Origin: Streptomyces sp. NBC_00306
GTDB taxonomy: Bacteria; Actinomycetota; Actinomycetes; Streptomycetales; Streptomycetaceae
Assembly (NCBI RefSeq): GCF_036169555.1
Contig: NZ_CP108032.1
Span: forward strand, 434,001-498,000
Length of the DNA stretch: 64,000 nucleotides
Direction of reading: 5' to 3'
Positions 1 to 8,458 of the stretch are shown here, piece after piece. The first letter of the stretch is position 1. Each line of letters starts with the position of its first letter. Both the position numbers and the translations under genes were made by a program. The notes under the pieces were generated by a model. The model was not told where the DNA came from. It worked only from the letters and a program-made list of their open reading frames with translations, and did no database searches.

Positions 1-244
1 GACGGGTGAGGGCGCTGTCCCTCTCTTCGGACGTGAGGCCTTCGGCGAGGTCGTCGACGATGTCGTCGGCCCAGCGGGCGAAGCCGTACAGCGCGTGCAC
101 GGCACTACGCCGGTCCACCGGCAGGAGCCGGGTGGCCAGGAAGTAGGTCTTGCCGTGCCGGGCGTTGAGGTGGCGGCACCGGGTGTAGGCGGAGCGCAGG
201 CAGGCGTCGGTGATGCCTGCCGCGTCGAGTTCACGTGCGGTCAT
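1..244 (-). CDS. crtB: Phytoene synthase, N-terminal part (runs off left edge)
   Basis: Carotenoid pathway enzyme that condenses two geranylgeranyl diphosphates to phytoene. Only the first 81 codons are inside the window. The visible part has the [18 protein letters not shown] opening of squalene/phytoene synthases and the first aspartate-rich motif ([10 protein letters not shown], residues 56-65), which binds the Mg-diphosphate. The ATG at 244 lies 12 nt after the stop of the upstream crtI gene, so the two are probably co-transcribed and coupled. The C-terminal half, with the second Asp motif, is outside the window. Assignment rests on the motif plus the crtE-crtI neighbours and is secure. 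Confidence 0.93.
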   Translation of the reverse strand, partial: MTARELDAAGITDACLRSAYTRCRHLNARHGKTYFLATRLLPVDRRSAVHALYGFARWADDIVDDLAEGLTSEERDSALTR

Positions 245-256
245 CGGCTGTGCCTT

Positions 257-1804
257 TCACCGGCTGGGCAGGGAGATGTCGGAGGTGTACGGGGAGACGC
301 GGGTGACTCGCCGCGGCGCGCGGCCCTGTCCGGTGATACGGGCGGCGGCGAGCTTGCCGGAGATGAGGACGGTGGGGACGCCGACGCCCGGTGTCGTGCC
401 ACAGCCGGCGAGTACGGCGTTGTCGATGCCGCGGACGAGGTTCCGCGGCCGGAACGGGCCGGTCTGGGCGAAGGTGTGGGCCGCGGAGAAGGGCGTGCCG
501 GCCGCGTGACCCTGCTCGGTCCAGTCGACCGGGGTGACCAGGCGTTCGTGTTCGACCGAGTCGCCGAATCCGTGCAGCCCGCGTCGCTCCAGCTCGGCGA
601 CCAGGCTGTCGCGGTAGCGGGGGGCTAGGTCGTGCCATTCCCGGACGCCCGGTCCCGTCCGGGTGTTGGGGCAGGGAGCGAGCACGTAATGCAGGTGCTT
701 CCCCTCGGGGGCGAGCAGCGGATCGTGTGCCGTCGGCCGGGTGATCAGCAGGGAGGGGTCCGTCATCAGACGGCCGGTGCGGGTGATCTCGTCGAAGGTG
801 CGCTCCCATGCGCCTCCGAACGACAGGGTGTGGTGGCCCAGTTGGGGCCAGGTGCGGTCGGTGCCGGCGTGCAGGACGACGGCGGACGGCGAGTGCCGCA
901 GGGTCACGGCCCGCTGTGGCTCACGGCCGAGCAGCCGGTAGGTGACGGGCAGGTCGGGGGTGAGGACGACGGCGTCGCAGGCGAGCTGTTCGCCGGTGGA
1001 GAGCGCGACGGTGCGGATACGCCCGCCGGACCGGTGCAGGGCGGTCACCTCGGTGCCGTACCGGAACTCCGCCCCCGCGTCGCGTGCGCTGTCGGCCATG
1101 GCGCGCGGAAGGGCGTGCATCCCGCCCCGGGGGAAGTAGACCCCCGCCACGGTGTCCATGTAGGCGATCACGGCGTACGCGGCGAGGGCGCGGGCCGGCG
1201 GCACGCCCGCGTACAGGGCCTGGAAGGAGAACACCCGGCGCAGGCGCGGGTCGGAGATGAAACGGCCGATCCGGGCGTCCAGGCGTCCGAAGCCGCCCAG
1301 TGCGCAGAGCCGGGCCAGGTCGGGATGGAGCAGTTGCAGGGGCGAGTCGAAGTTGGTGTCGATGAAGCGGCGCATCTGGGCCCGGTAGAGGTCCTGGAGC
1401 CAGTGCCGCAAGCGCCGGTAGCCTGCCGCTTCGCCCGGCCCGGCGAAGCGGCGGACCTCCTCCTCCATCGCCTCGGCGCCGGTGTGCACGTCGAGCGCGG
1501 AGCCGTCGGCGAACTGCGCCCGGTAGGCGGGATGCAGCTCGATCAGCTCGACCCGACGGGCGAGCGAGTCCCCCACGGCGGCGAAGGCCTCGTCGGCGAG
1601 GTGCGGCATGGTGAGCACGGTCGGGCCGGTGTCGATCGCATAGCCGCCCATGTCGGCCCGTCCCGCCCTGCCGCCCGGCTCGGGCGCCCGTTCCACCACC
1701 GTCACGCTGCGGCCCGCGCCGAGCAGATGCAGCGCCGCCGCCAGCCCCGCCAGACCGGCTCCGACGACGACCACATGGTCCGTGGGCCCGGGTACGGTCC
1801 TCAT
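257..1804 (-). CDS. crtI: Phytoene desaturase
   Basis: A 515-residue FAD-dependent desaturase that converts phytoene to lycopene in carotenoid synthesis. The N-terminus has the dinucleotide-binding fold (VVVGAGLAGL, about residues 12-21, then an acidic E and GGRAG). The C-terminus has the conserved carotenoid-oxidase box (AGCGTTPGVGVPTVLISGK) that closes CrtI proteins. Length is normal for the family. Its ATG at 1804 overlaps the stop codon of crtE (ATGA), and crtB follows 12 nt after its stop. The order crtE-crtI-crtB in one minus-strand operon matches Streptomyces carotenoid clusters. Confidence 0.95.
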   Translation of the reverse strand: MRTVPGPTDHVVVVGAGLAGLAAALHLLGAGRSVTVVERAPEPGGRAGRADMGGYAIDTGPTVLTMPHLADEAFAAVGDSLARRVELIELHPAYRAQFADGSALDVHTGAEAMEEEVRRFAGPGEAAGYRRLRHWLQDLYRAQMRRFIDTNFDSPLQLLHPDLARLCALGGFGRLDARIGRFISDPRLRRVFSFQALYAGVPPARALAAYAVIAYMDTVAGVYFPRGGMHALPRAMADSARDAGAEFRYGTEVTALHRSGGRIRTVALSTGEQLACDAVVLTPDLPVTYRLLGREPQRAVTLRHSPSAVVLHAGTDRTWPQLGHHTLSFGGAWERTFDEITRTGRLMTDPSLLITRPTAHDPLLAPEGKHLHYVLAPCPNTRTGPGVREWHDLAPRYRDSLVAELERRGLHGFGDSVEHERLVTPVDWTEQGHAAGTPFSAAHTFAQTGPFRPRNLVRGIDNAVLAGCGTTPGVGVPTVLISGKLAAARITGQGRAPRRVTRVSPYTSDISLPSR

Positions 1805-2988
1805 GCCCGCTCTCCGGTCCGGTTGGGCTGTACGCCGGCGGCCCTGCCGACGAGGCCGGTGAGTTCGCCGACGATGTGCGGCTCGCTGTCCAGGGACTCG
1901 AGGTGGCGGACACTCAGCTCCACCAGGCGGTGGATCTTCTCCTCGACGACGGCGGGGGCGCCGGTCGACTCGATGGCCTGCCGCAGCCGGTCCACCGCGT
2001 CGTCGGTGAGTGACCGCCCCTCGCCCCTGGGGTTCAGCGCGTCGGCGACGTCCTTGCGGCCGCCGGTGGCGGCCAGATGCACGGCCACGGCGCGGAGGTA
2101 GGTGGCCTTCCCCTCGCGCAGGTCGTCACCCGAGGGTTTGCCGGTGCTCGCGGGGTCACCGAAGGCGCCGATGAGGTCGTCCCGGAGCTGGAAGGCGATG
2201 CCCGCGCAGCGCCCGGCGGACCGCAACGCGTCGGTGGTGCGGTCGTCGGCCCCTGCCAGGGCGGCGCCGAGCGCCAGCGGACGCTCGACCGTGTAGAGCG
2301 CGCTCTTGAGACCCGCGATGCGTACGGCTTCGACCACCGAGGAGGATCCGGTGGCCTGGGCGTGCATGTCGAGGTACTGGCCGGCGACGAGCTCCGTGCG
2401 CATCGCCTGCCACTCCCGGTGGACGCGCGGCCCCTGAGGGGACATCAGCGCGGTGGAGGTCATCAGATCGTCGGCCCACGACAGCGCCAGGTCTCCGGCG
2501 AGGATCGCGGCGGCGGTCCCGAAGGCGGCGCTCGATCCGCGCATTCCCTTCGTGGTGTGTGCCTGGGCGAAGGCGGCGTGCACGGCGGGTGCTCCACGGC
2601 GCACGGGTGACTCGTCCATGACGTCGTCATGGACGAGGGCACACCCCTGGATCAGTTCGATGGCGGCTCCGAGCCGCAGTGCCGCCTCCGCCTCCTCGCC
2701 GTCGGTGGTGCCTCCGGAGGCACGCCAGCCCCACCACAGGAAGCCCGCCCGCAATCGTTTGCCACCTCGTATGACGAACTGGGCGAGCTGTTCGGCGACA
2801 TCGGCGGCGAATCGTGCGTCGACCCGGGAGGCCTCGTGCACACGCTCGCGTACGTACCGGCCGAGGACCTGCTCGACGGCGGCGGTGACGTCCCGGTCGA
2901 CGTGCGGGCCCGCTGTCGGTGGGGTGCCGGTCTGCGGGCGGCCGGTGAGGATGCCCGTGCCGTTCTGCATCACCTGCGTACCGAGCAT
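1801..2988 (-). CDS. crtE: Geranylgeranyl diphosphate synthase (polyprenyl synthetase)
   Basis: Makes the C20 precursor for phytoene by adding isopentenyl diphosphate to allylic diphosphates. The 395-residue protein has the GGKRLRA motif (75-81), the first Asp-rich motif DDVMD (121-125) and the second RDDLIGAFGD (269-278). It is the first gene of the visible crt operon and overlaps crtI by 4 nt. The ATG at 2988 has GAAGG about 8 nt upstream. A later in-frame ATG (MQNGTG) is possible but has no better ribosome site. About 140 bp separate this start from the terminator of the preceding operon, so its promoter must lie there. No regulator gene (litR or sigma factor) is visible on this side. Confidence 0.93.
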   Translation of the reverse strand: MLGTQVMQNGTGILTGRPQTGTPPTAGPHVDRDVTAAVEQVLGRYVRERVHEASRVDARFAADVAEQLAQFVIRGGKRLRAGFLWWGWRASGGTTDGEEAEAALRLGAAIELIQGCALVHDDVMDESPVRRGAPAVHAAFAQAHTTKGMRGSSAAFGTAAAILAGDLALSWADDLMTSTALMSPQGPRVHREWQAMRTELVAGQYLDMHAQATGSSSVVEAVRIAGLKSALYTVERPLALGAALAGADDRTTDALRSAGRCAGIAFQLRDDLIGAFGDPASTGKPSGDDLREGKATYLRAVAVHLAATGGRKDVADALNPRGEGRSLTDDAVDRLRQAIESTGAPAVVEEKIHRLVELSVRHLESLDSEPHIVGELTGLVGRAAGVQPNRTGERA

Positions 2989-3126
2989 GCACGCCGCCTT
3001 CGTTCAACGGGGAGGTGTCACCGGACATCCACTCTTCGGTCGACAGACCGGGTTCGGATGCGGTGATCTCTGCCCGTTCGGCGGAGAAATCGTGGGGTGT
3101 TCGCCCCTTTGGCGGCGTGGAAACAC

Positions 3127-3158
3127 GTCTGCCGGAGCCCGGTGGGGCTCCGGCAGAC
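3127..3158 (-). terminator. Perfect 14-bp hairpin after the glycosidase operon
   Basis: Arms GTCTGCCGGAGCCC (3127-3140) and its exact complement (3145-3158) enclose a GGTG loop. It lies 14 nt past the stop of the debranching-type gene and upstream of crtE, so it separates the sugar operon from the crt operon, both minus strand. No U-run follows, as is usual for Streptomyces terminators. Confidence 0.75.
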
Positions 3159-3171
3159 GCGGGGCGGAAGG

Positions 3172-5118
3172 TCAGGTTTCCGCCCGTGCTCCCGCCGCCG
3201 TGAGCAGGGCGAGGGGGGTCGCCGCCGCCCACGCCTGGGGGGAGCACGCATGGGGGTAGGGGACGGGTCCCTCGTCCTCCTGCCGGGTGTGGCCGGCGAT
3301 CACTTCCGGCAGCCGGTCGCCGTGGCGGGCCGCGGCCTCGACGAGCGCGGCGGTCACGGCTGCGGCTTCGGCGTGCAGGCCGTGCCGCGCCAGGCCGAGG
3401 GTGATCACGGCGTTGTCGTGCGGCCAGATGCTGCCGCGGTGGTAGGACAGCGGGTGGTGCGGGGCCTGGCCCGCGGCGAGCGTACGGATGCCCCAGCCGG
3501 TGAAGAAGTCGGGCTCCAGCAGCCGTCGGCCGACGGCTTGTGCGTGGACGTCGTCGAGGATGCCGGACCACAGCAGATGGCCGGCGTCCGAGGCGAGGGC
3601 GTCGACCTGGCGTCCCGAGCCGTCGAGGGCGAGGGCGTAGAAGGTCTGCTCCGGCATCCAGAAGTCGGCGTGGAAACGCTCGCGCAGGGCCTTGGCGTGG
3701 GCGTCGAGCTCGTCCGCCCACGCGGGGTCGTCCCAGACGGTGCGGGCCAGCTGTGCCGATCGGCGCAGGGCGTCGTAGGCGTAGCCCTGTGCCTCGGCGA
3801 CGGCGATGCTGCCCGTCGCCTGGGTGCCGTCGGTGAAGCAGACCGCTCCCTCGGAGTCCTTCCAGTTCTGGTTGAGCAGACCGTGGGTGTCGGCCTCGTA
3901 GGTGAGGTAGCCGCGCTCGTCGAGGCCGCCGTCGGCGAACATCCAGCCGACCGCCGCGCGGGCGTGGGGCTCCAGCTGCCGGGCGAGGGAGGGGTCACCG
4001 GTCTGTTCGGCGTGGGCGCCGAGCAGGGTGAGGAACAGGGGGGTGCTGTCCACCGATCCGTAGTACCGGCCGTAGGGCACCTGCCGGAAGTGGGCCAGTT
4101 CGCCGAGGCGGATCTCGTGCACGATCTTCCCTGGCTGGGCGATGCGTGCCGGGTCGTACTCGATCGCCTGGGTGGCCGCGAGAGCGCGCAGGGTGGCCTC
4201 CGCCAGCTCCGGCCGGTAGGGCAGCGCGAAGTGCGAGGTCAGCAACGAGTCGCGGCCGAAGAGGGTGAGGAACCACGGCACGCCGGCGCCGGGTACCAGG
4301 AGGTCTTCGCCGTCCGGCCCGACGGCCGGGACGCGCAGCCGGGCGAGGTCGCGCAGGCCCTGCTCGCAGGCACGGACGAGGTCGTCGGAGACGTCCCGTA
4401 CCGGGAGCGGGGACTCGTCGGTGAACTCGTCCCTCTCACGCCGGATCAGCGCGAGGACCGAGCGGACGTCCGGCGGCCCGGCGGGACGCGGGTCGGCACC
4501 GCCGGCAAGGGCGGTGACCTTGACGGTGATCTCCGCCGTGCCGTGCGGAGAGAGCCGGACGCGCCAGGCAAGGGTTCTGAGCGTGCCCCGGGATGCCGGG
4601 GTCACGGCGGGCTCCGGTTCGGCGGTGACCGTGGTGTCCGCCTGCCACTCCTCGCGGTGGTACGCGAAGCGGGTGCCGTCCGCCGAGTCCGAGACGGTGA
4701 TGTGGGCGCCGGCCTTGTCGTAGATCCGGCGGTCGCTGCGCAGTTCGAACTGGTCGGCGAAGTCCGCGTCGGCATCGATGGCGACGATGACCGTGATCTC
4801 GCGCGCGGTGTTGTTGCTGAGCCGCAGGTTCTCGGTCAACCGGCCGTGGAACAGGGCCTGTCGGCGGTGCAGCGTCCATGGCGACGGTTCGTCGCGGGTT
4901 GCTGCCGCGGTGAGCACGGCGGCTGCTCCCCCGTCGCCGTACGCCGGCACGAGGACGGTCGGCTCGGTGCCGTCCACCGTGAGGCGCCAGTGGCTGAGAT
5001 GGCGGGCGTCGCGGACGAACAGTCCGTCGGGTGAGGTGCCGCGGGTACCGGAGATGTCCCCGCCGCCGCTGAGGGCGGCGAACGTGCCGGCGTGCACGAG
5101 CAGCTGAGGTGCCGTCAT
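3172..5118 (-). CDS. Glycogen-debranching-type glycosidase (amylo-alpha-1,6-glucosidase family)
   Basis: A 648-residue predicted glycosidase. Residues about 1-200 look like the debranching-enzyme N-terminal beta domain (GTRGTSPDGLFVRDARHLS near the start). The rest looks like an (alpha/alpha)6 barrel with the segments FGRDSLLTSHFA, YYGSVDSTPLFLTLL, NQNWKDSEGA and SYHRGSIWPHDNAVI that recur in this family. No signal peptide, so it is cytoplasmic. It is last in a four-gene minus operon and overlaps the upstream glycosidase by ATGA. Neighbours (sugar ABC importer, ROK regulator) suggest it cleaves an imported oligosaccharide or glycoside. The substrate cannot be read from the sequence; glycogen itself is only one option. 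Confidence 0.82.
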   Translation of the reverse strand: MTAPQLLVHAGTFAALSGGGDISGTRGTSPDGLFVRDARHLSHWRLTVDGTEPTVLVPAYGDGGAAAVLTAAATRDEPSPWTLHRRQALFHGRLTENLRLSNNTAREITVIVAIDADADFADQFELRSDRRIYDKAGAHITVSDSADGTRFAYHREEWQADTTVTAEPEPAVTPASRGTLRTLAWRVRLSPHGTAEITVKVTALAGGADPRPAGPPDVRSVLALIRRERDEFTDESPLPVRDVSDDLVRACEQGLRDLARLRVPAVGPDGEDLLVPGAGVPWFLTLFGRDSLLTSHFALPYRPELAEATLRALAATQAIEYDPARIAQPGKIVHEIRLGELAHFRQVPYGRYYGSVDSTPLFLTLLGAHAEQTGDPSLARQLEPHARAAVGWMFADGGLDERGYLTYEADTHGLLNQNWKDSEGAVCFTDGTQATGSIAVAEAQGYAYDALRRSAQLARTVWDDPAWADELDAHAKALRERFHADFWMPEQTFYALALDGSGRQVDALASDAGHLLWSGILDDVHAQAVGRRLLEPDFFTGWGIRTLAAGQAPHHPLSYHRGSIWPHDNAVITLGLARHGLHAEAAAVTAALVEAAARHGDRLPEVIAGHTRQEDEGPVPYPHACSPQAWAAATPLALLTAAGARAET

Positions 5119-6476
5119 CGTGTCCCTCCCCCACAGTCGACGTCGGCCAGCAGGTCGAGGACGACGGCGGCGGTCCAGCTGAAGTCGGTGGTCCCCCGGG
5201 CCTGGCCGGTGTACGGGTCGACGTACTCGGCGAAGCCGGAGTCCGCACCGGCCGTGAGGACGGCCTGCCGCAGGGTGTCGGCGCAGTCCGCGGTGCCGTA
5301 GTGACGGAGTCCGCGTTCCAGCACCCAGTTGATGTTGAACCAGGCGGGTCCGCGCCAGTAGCGCGAGGGGTCGAAGGCGTGGCCGCGCAGGTCGTAGCTG
5401 GGGGTGAGGGCGGTGGTCGAGCCCAGTCCGAAGTGCTCACCGGCCGCGGTACGCAGCAGGGCCCGGGCGATGTCGTCGGGGAGGCCGGGAACGGCGAGCG
5501 GCAGAAGGCCCGTGACGCTCTTCTCCTCGATGGCCCTCCCGGCCCGTACGTCGTGGCAGAGGAAGAGACCCGCGTCGTCGTCCCACAGCCGCTCCACCAG
5601 GGCGTCGGTGAGCCGGCGGGCCCGGGCCCGGTGGGACTCGGCGTCGTGTCCGAGAGCCTGGGCGATGTCGGCGAGTGCGTACTCGGACAGGATCAGCAGG
5701 GCGTTGAACCCGGGGTCCTCGACGACGAAGGAGTGCTCGGTGCCGGCGTCGCGGTAGCCGTGGTCGCGGTAGTCGCCGGCCAGACGGACATAACGTCCGT
5801 AGTCCAGGTCCGTGGGCCGGTCGGCGGCGTCGCCGTGGGTGAGGTCGGCGCGGCGGAACGAGGCGGCGGGGGCGGGCTCGACGCGTGCGAGGGGCTCGTC
5901 CCAGCAGGGGCTGTTGTCCATGCCCGGCTCCCACGGGTGCAGGACGGCCGCCAGTCCCCGGCCACCGAAGTCGCGGTGGTGGGTGAGGTAGTGGTGCCAG
6001 GCGACGAGCCGTGGGTAGAGCCGTTCGAGGAAGCCGCGCCGCCGGGAGGTCTCGGGGTCGCTCTCGTGGACGAGCGCGGCCGCGAGCGCGTGGACGGGCG
6101 GCTGGACGATCCCGGAGGTCTCGATGCCGGCCGGTGCGCCCGCGGCCCTGCCCGCCGACGTCGACTGCCAGAAGTCGGGGCTCGGGAAGTAGGCGTCGAG
6201 CGGCACCGCCGGGTTGAACACGATGTGGGGAATGCGTCCGTCGGCCCACTGCCCGCCGAGCAGGGTCTCCAGTTCGCGCTGTGCGCGGCGCGGTGAGAGA
6301 TGGCGCAGCCCGATGGCGATGAAGGCGGAGTCCCAGCTCCACTGGTGCGGATAGAGGGTGTGGGACGGCACGGTGGACGCGCCGGTCCAGTTGGTCAGCA
6401 GTACCCGGGCGGCCTCCCGCTGCACGCTGCGGTGGTCGCGGACGGCGCTCGGGGCGTCGGCGAGGGCGATCGTCAT
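5115..6476 (-). CDS. GH63/MGH1-like glycoside hydrolase
   Basis: A 453-residue six-hairpin glycosidase related to mannosylglycerate hydrolase, trehalase and GH63 glucosidases. Diagnostic segments are HQWSWDSAF near the N-terminus, HPWEPGMDNSP in the middle and RYWRGPAWFNINW towards the C-terminus, where the acidic catalytic residues of this clan sit. The ATG at 6476 overlaps the stop of the isomerase gene (ATGA), and its own stop overlaps the next glycosidase. A longer in-frame reading exists but runs over the isomerase gene in another frame. No export signal. Two (alpha/alpha)6 glycosidases in tandem suggest stepwise hydrolysis of one imported substrate. Confidence 0.82.
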   Translation of the reverse strand: MTIALADAPSAVRDHRSVQREAARVLLTNWTGASTVPSHTLYPHQWSWDSAFIAIGLRHLSPRRAQRELETLLGGQWADGRIPHIVFNPAVPLDAYFPSPDFWQSTSAGRAAGAPAGIETSGIVQPPVHALAAALVHESDPETSRRRGFLERLYPRLVAWHHYLTHHRDFGGRGLAAVLHPWEPGMDNSPCWDEPLARVEPAPAASFRRADLTHGDAADRPTDLDYGRYVRLAGDYRDHGYRDAGTEHSFVVEDPGFNALLILSEYALADIAQALGHDAESHRARARRLTDALVERLWDDDAGLFLCHDVRAGRAIEEKSVTGLLPLAVPGLPDDIARALLRTAAGEHFGLGSTTALTPSYDLRGHAFDPSRYWRGPAWFNINWVLERGLRHYGTADCADTLRQAVLTAGADSGFAEYVDPYTGQARGTTDFSWTAAVVLDLLADVDCGGGTR

Positions 6477-7273
6477 GCTCCCGACCTGCGCAGGAAGCCG
6501 GGAATGGAACGGACCGCGGCGACCGGGTCGCCGGTGAGACGGCATTCGGCGGCGAGGTACCCGTCGTAGCCGATGGCGTGCAGCGCGGAGAGCCAGGCCG
6601 GCCAGTCGAGGTGTCCGGCGCCGGGCTGGAACCGGTTGGAGTCGCTGACCTGGGCGTGTCCGATGTACGGGGCGGCCGCGAGGATCGAGGCGGCGGGGTC
6701 GGCCTCCTCGATGTTCATGTGGTAGCTGTCGATGCCGATCCTCACCGAGTCCAGGCCGACGGCGCGGATCAGTTCCACGGCCTGGTCGAGGCGGTTGACC
6801 ATGTGGTCCTCGTACCGGTTGAGAGGTTCGAGGTAGAGGGTCACACCTTCGCGCCGGGCGTGCTCGCCCAGTTCGGTGAGGCCCTCGAGCAGGACGGCGC
6901 GCTCCTCGTCCTCGCCGCGGGGCGGCTCGAAGGGAGGCAGCCGGCGGGAGAACATGCCGTACGAGGCGGGCGTCTGGGCACCGGTGCCGCCCAGTTCGCC
7001 GATGACGGACAGCTGGGACTTCATCTGGTCGATCGCGTCGCGGCGCAGGTCCGCGTCGAACGCCCCGAAGAAGTGCAGCATGTCGACGCACACCGTGGGC
7101 ATGACGACGCCGTCCTTGAGGGCGGCGCGCAGTTCGGGGAGCCGGCCCTCGAAGTGGCGGTCCCCCTTGCCGCGCAGCTCGATCGCGTCGTAGCCCGCGG
7201 CCTGGGCGAAGTCCCACTTCTCCTGGAGGGTGTCGCCGGGCAGCAGTTGTTCCTGGCAAGCGGTCTTGAGCAT
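6473..7273 (-). CDS. Sugar phosphate isomerase/epimerase family TIM-barrel protein
   Basis: A 266-residue AP-endonuclease-2-type TIM barrel, the fold used by hydroxypyruvate isomerase, tagatose epimerase, inosose dehydratase and some 3-keto-glycoside-cleaving enzymes. Recognisable elements are AAGYDAIELRGKG near the N-terminus, a metal-site Glu in LYLEPLNRYE, the SVRIGIDSYHMNIEEADP segment with D/H ligands, and a C-terminal GYLAAECRLTG. It lies second in the minus operon, coupled by ATGA to the glycosidase and 14 nt after the dehydrogenase. Next to sugar oxidoreductases it most likely acts on an oxidised or ketose intermediate; the exact reaction is unknown. Confidence 0.8.
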   Translation of the reverse strand: MLKTACQEQLLPGDTLQEKWDFAQAAGYDAIELRGKGDRHFEGRLPELRAALKDGVVMPTVCVDMLHFFGAFDADLRRDAIDQMKSQLSVIGELGGTGAQTPASYGMFSRRLPPFEPPRGEDEERAVLLEGLTELGEHARREGVTLYLEPLNRYEDHMVNRLDQAVELIRAVGLDSVRIGIDSYHMNIEEADPAASILAAAPYIGHAQVSDSNRFQPGAGHLDWPAWLSALHAIGYDGYLAAECRLTGDPVAAVRSIPGFLRRSGA

Positions 7274-7287
7274 GGGTGGATGGCCTT

Positions 7288-8334
7288 TCAGAATGCCAGG
7301 ACGACCTGGAGCGCTTCGGCGGGTCGCTCGTCGAGCAGGTGGTAGGCGTCGGCGGCTTCCTCGACGGGCACGACATGGCTGACGAGGGACCGGACGTCGA
7401 CCTGCCCGGAGGCGACCAGGGCGAGGAAGGTCTGCTGCAGGCGCTCGACGCTCCAGCGGGCGGACAACTGCGGTGGTACGCCGCCGATCTGGGAGCAGAT
7501 CAGCTGGACGCGGTTGTGGTGGAACTCGTCGCCGAGCCTCAGTCCCACGCCGTCTCCCTGGTAGAAGCCGGAGGCGACGACCCGGCCGTCGACGGCGACG
7601 GACCGCAGGGCCTCGTGGAGGGCGGGGTAGACGCCGCTGATCTCGATCGCGGTGTCGGCGCCACGGCCGCCGGTGGCTTCGCGGATGCGCTCGGCGACGG
7701 CATCGGTACGGGCGTTGAGCGTGTGGACCGCTCCGTACTCCTTGGCGGTGGCGAGCCGGCTGTCGAGGGCGTCGACCGCGGTGACGCGTGCGCCGTTCAG
7801 ATGCGCGAGGCGGGTGGCGAGGAGTCCGATGACGCCCTGGCCGAAGACGGCGACGTCCTCGCCGAGGTGGATGTCGCTGGAGAGGACCGCGTTGTAGGCG
7901 ATGGCACCGACGCGGGCGAACGCGCCGGCCAGGGGGTCCAGCCCGTCGGGCAGGGTGTGGCCGCGCATGCGCTCTGCGGGGACGATGCCTTCGCTGCGGT
8001 GGCCCCAGATGCCCCAGACCAGGTCACCGACGACGGGCAGGCCGGGAGTGCCGACGAGCTCGGGCGAGACCTCGGTGACCTCGCCGACCTCGGAGTAGCC
8101 CCAGCCCGCGACGGGGTATTCGATCCCGGCCGCTCCGTCGCGGAAGAGGCGCGCCTCGGGGTCCCAGGTGCGGGTGAGGTAGGGGTTCGTGCCCCGGTAG
8201 GCCGTGAGCTCGGTGCCGGCCGAGATGCCGGAGTAGCGGGTGCGGACCCGTAGATGGCCGGGGGGCAGCGCGGCACCGGCGTGCTCGGCGACGTCGACCT
8301 GGCGAGGGCCGGTGAACTGGACAACACGTTCCAC
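7288..8334 (-). CDS. Medium-chain dehydrogenase/reductase (alcohol dehydrogenase-like)
   Basis: A 348-residue MDR-family oxidoreductase with an N-terminal GroES-like domain and a Rossmann domain (VFGQGVIGLLATRLA). At the place where zinc-dependent members have a Cys (GxCGTD) it reads SGISAGTE, and the four-Cys structural zinc loop is absent. It therefore belongs to the MDR branch with altered or no catalytic zinc, which includes sugar-ring oxidoreductases such as 2-deoxy-scyllo-inosamine dehydrogenase-like enzymes. First gene of the minus operon, divergent from the sugar transporter operon across a 124-bp control region. Probably NAD(P)-dependent oxidation of a sugar or polyol hydroxyl. Confidence 0.8.
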   Translation of the reverse strand: MERVVQFTGPRQVDVAEHAGAALPPGHLRVRTRYSGISAGTELTAYRGTNPYLTRTWDPEARLFRDGAAGIEYPVAGWGYSEVGEVTEVSPELVGTPGLPVVGDLVWGIWGHRSEGIVPAERMRGHTLPDGLDPLAGAFARVGAIAYNAVLSSDIHLGEDVAVFGQGVIGLLATRLAHLNGARVTAVDALDSRLATAKEYGAVHTLNARTDAVAERIREATGGRGADTAIEISGVYPALHEALRSVAVDGRVVASGFYQGDGVGLRLGDEFHHNRVQLICSQIGGVPPQLSARWSVERLQQTFLALVASGQVDVRSLVSHVVPVEEAADAYHLLDERPAEALQVVLAF

Positions 8335-8362
8335 GAGGGGCTCCGAGGGGTTGGACTCTCCA

Positions 8363-8441
8363 CTTAGGTCGAAGATATCCCAGGCTTATGTCTTGTCAAC
8401 ACGCAAAAGTGATGCTGAGATGCTTCCGAACTCGACATAAG
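8363..8441. promoter_or_regulatory. Candidate ROK-regulator operator region: three CTTAKGTC boxes
   Basis: The 124-bp gap between the divergent dehydrogenase and binding-protein genes holds CTTAGGTC (8363-8370), CTTATGTC (8385-8392) and the reverse complement GACATAAG (8434-8441). The first two are direct repeats 22 bp apart, two helical turns; the second and third form a perfect 8-bp inverted repeat. The ROK regulator encoded in the plus operon is the obvious candidate ligand, by inference. Confidence 0.5.
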
Positions 8442-8458
8442 CACGGTGAGGACATCAC

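Noticed and set aside
3097..5034. 645-residue open frame on the plus strand
   Set aside because: It is antisense to the debranching-type glycosidase, is a GC-skewed shadow frame rich in V/G/E/R, and has no ribosome site or family signature.
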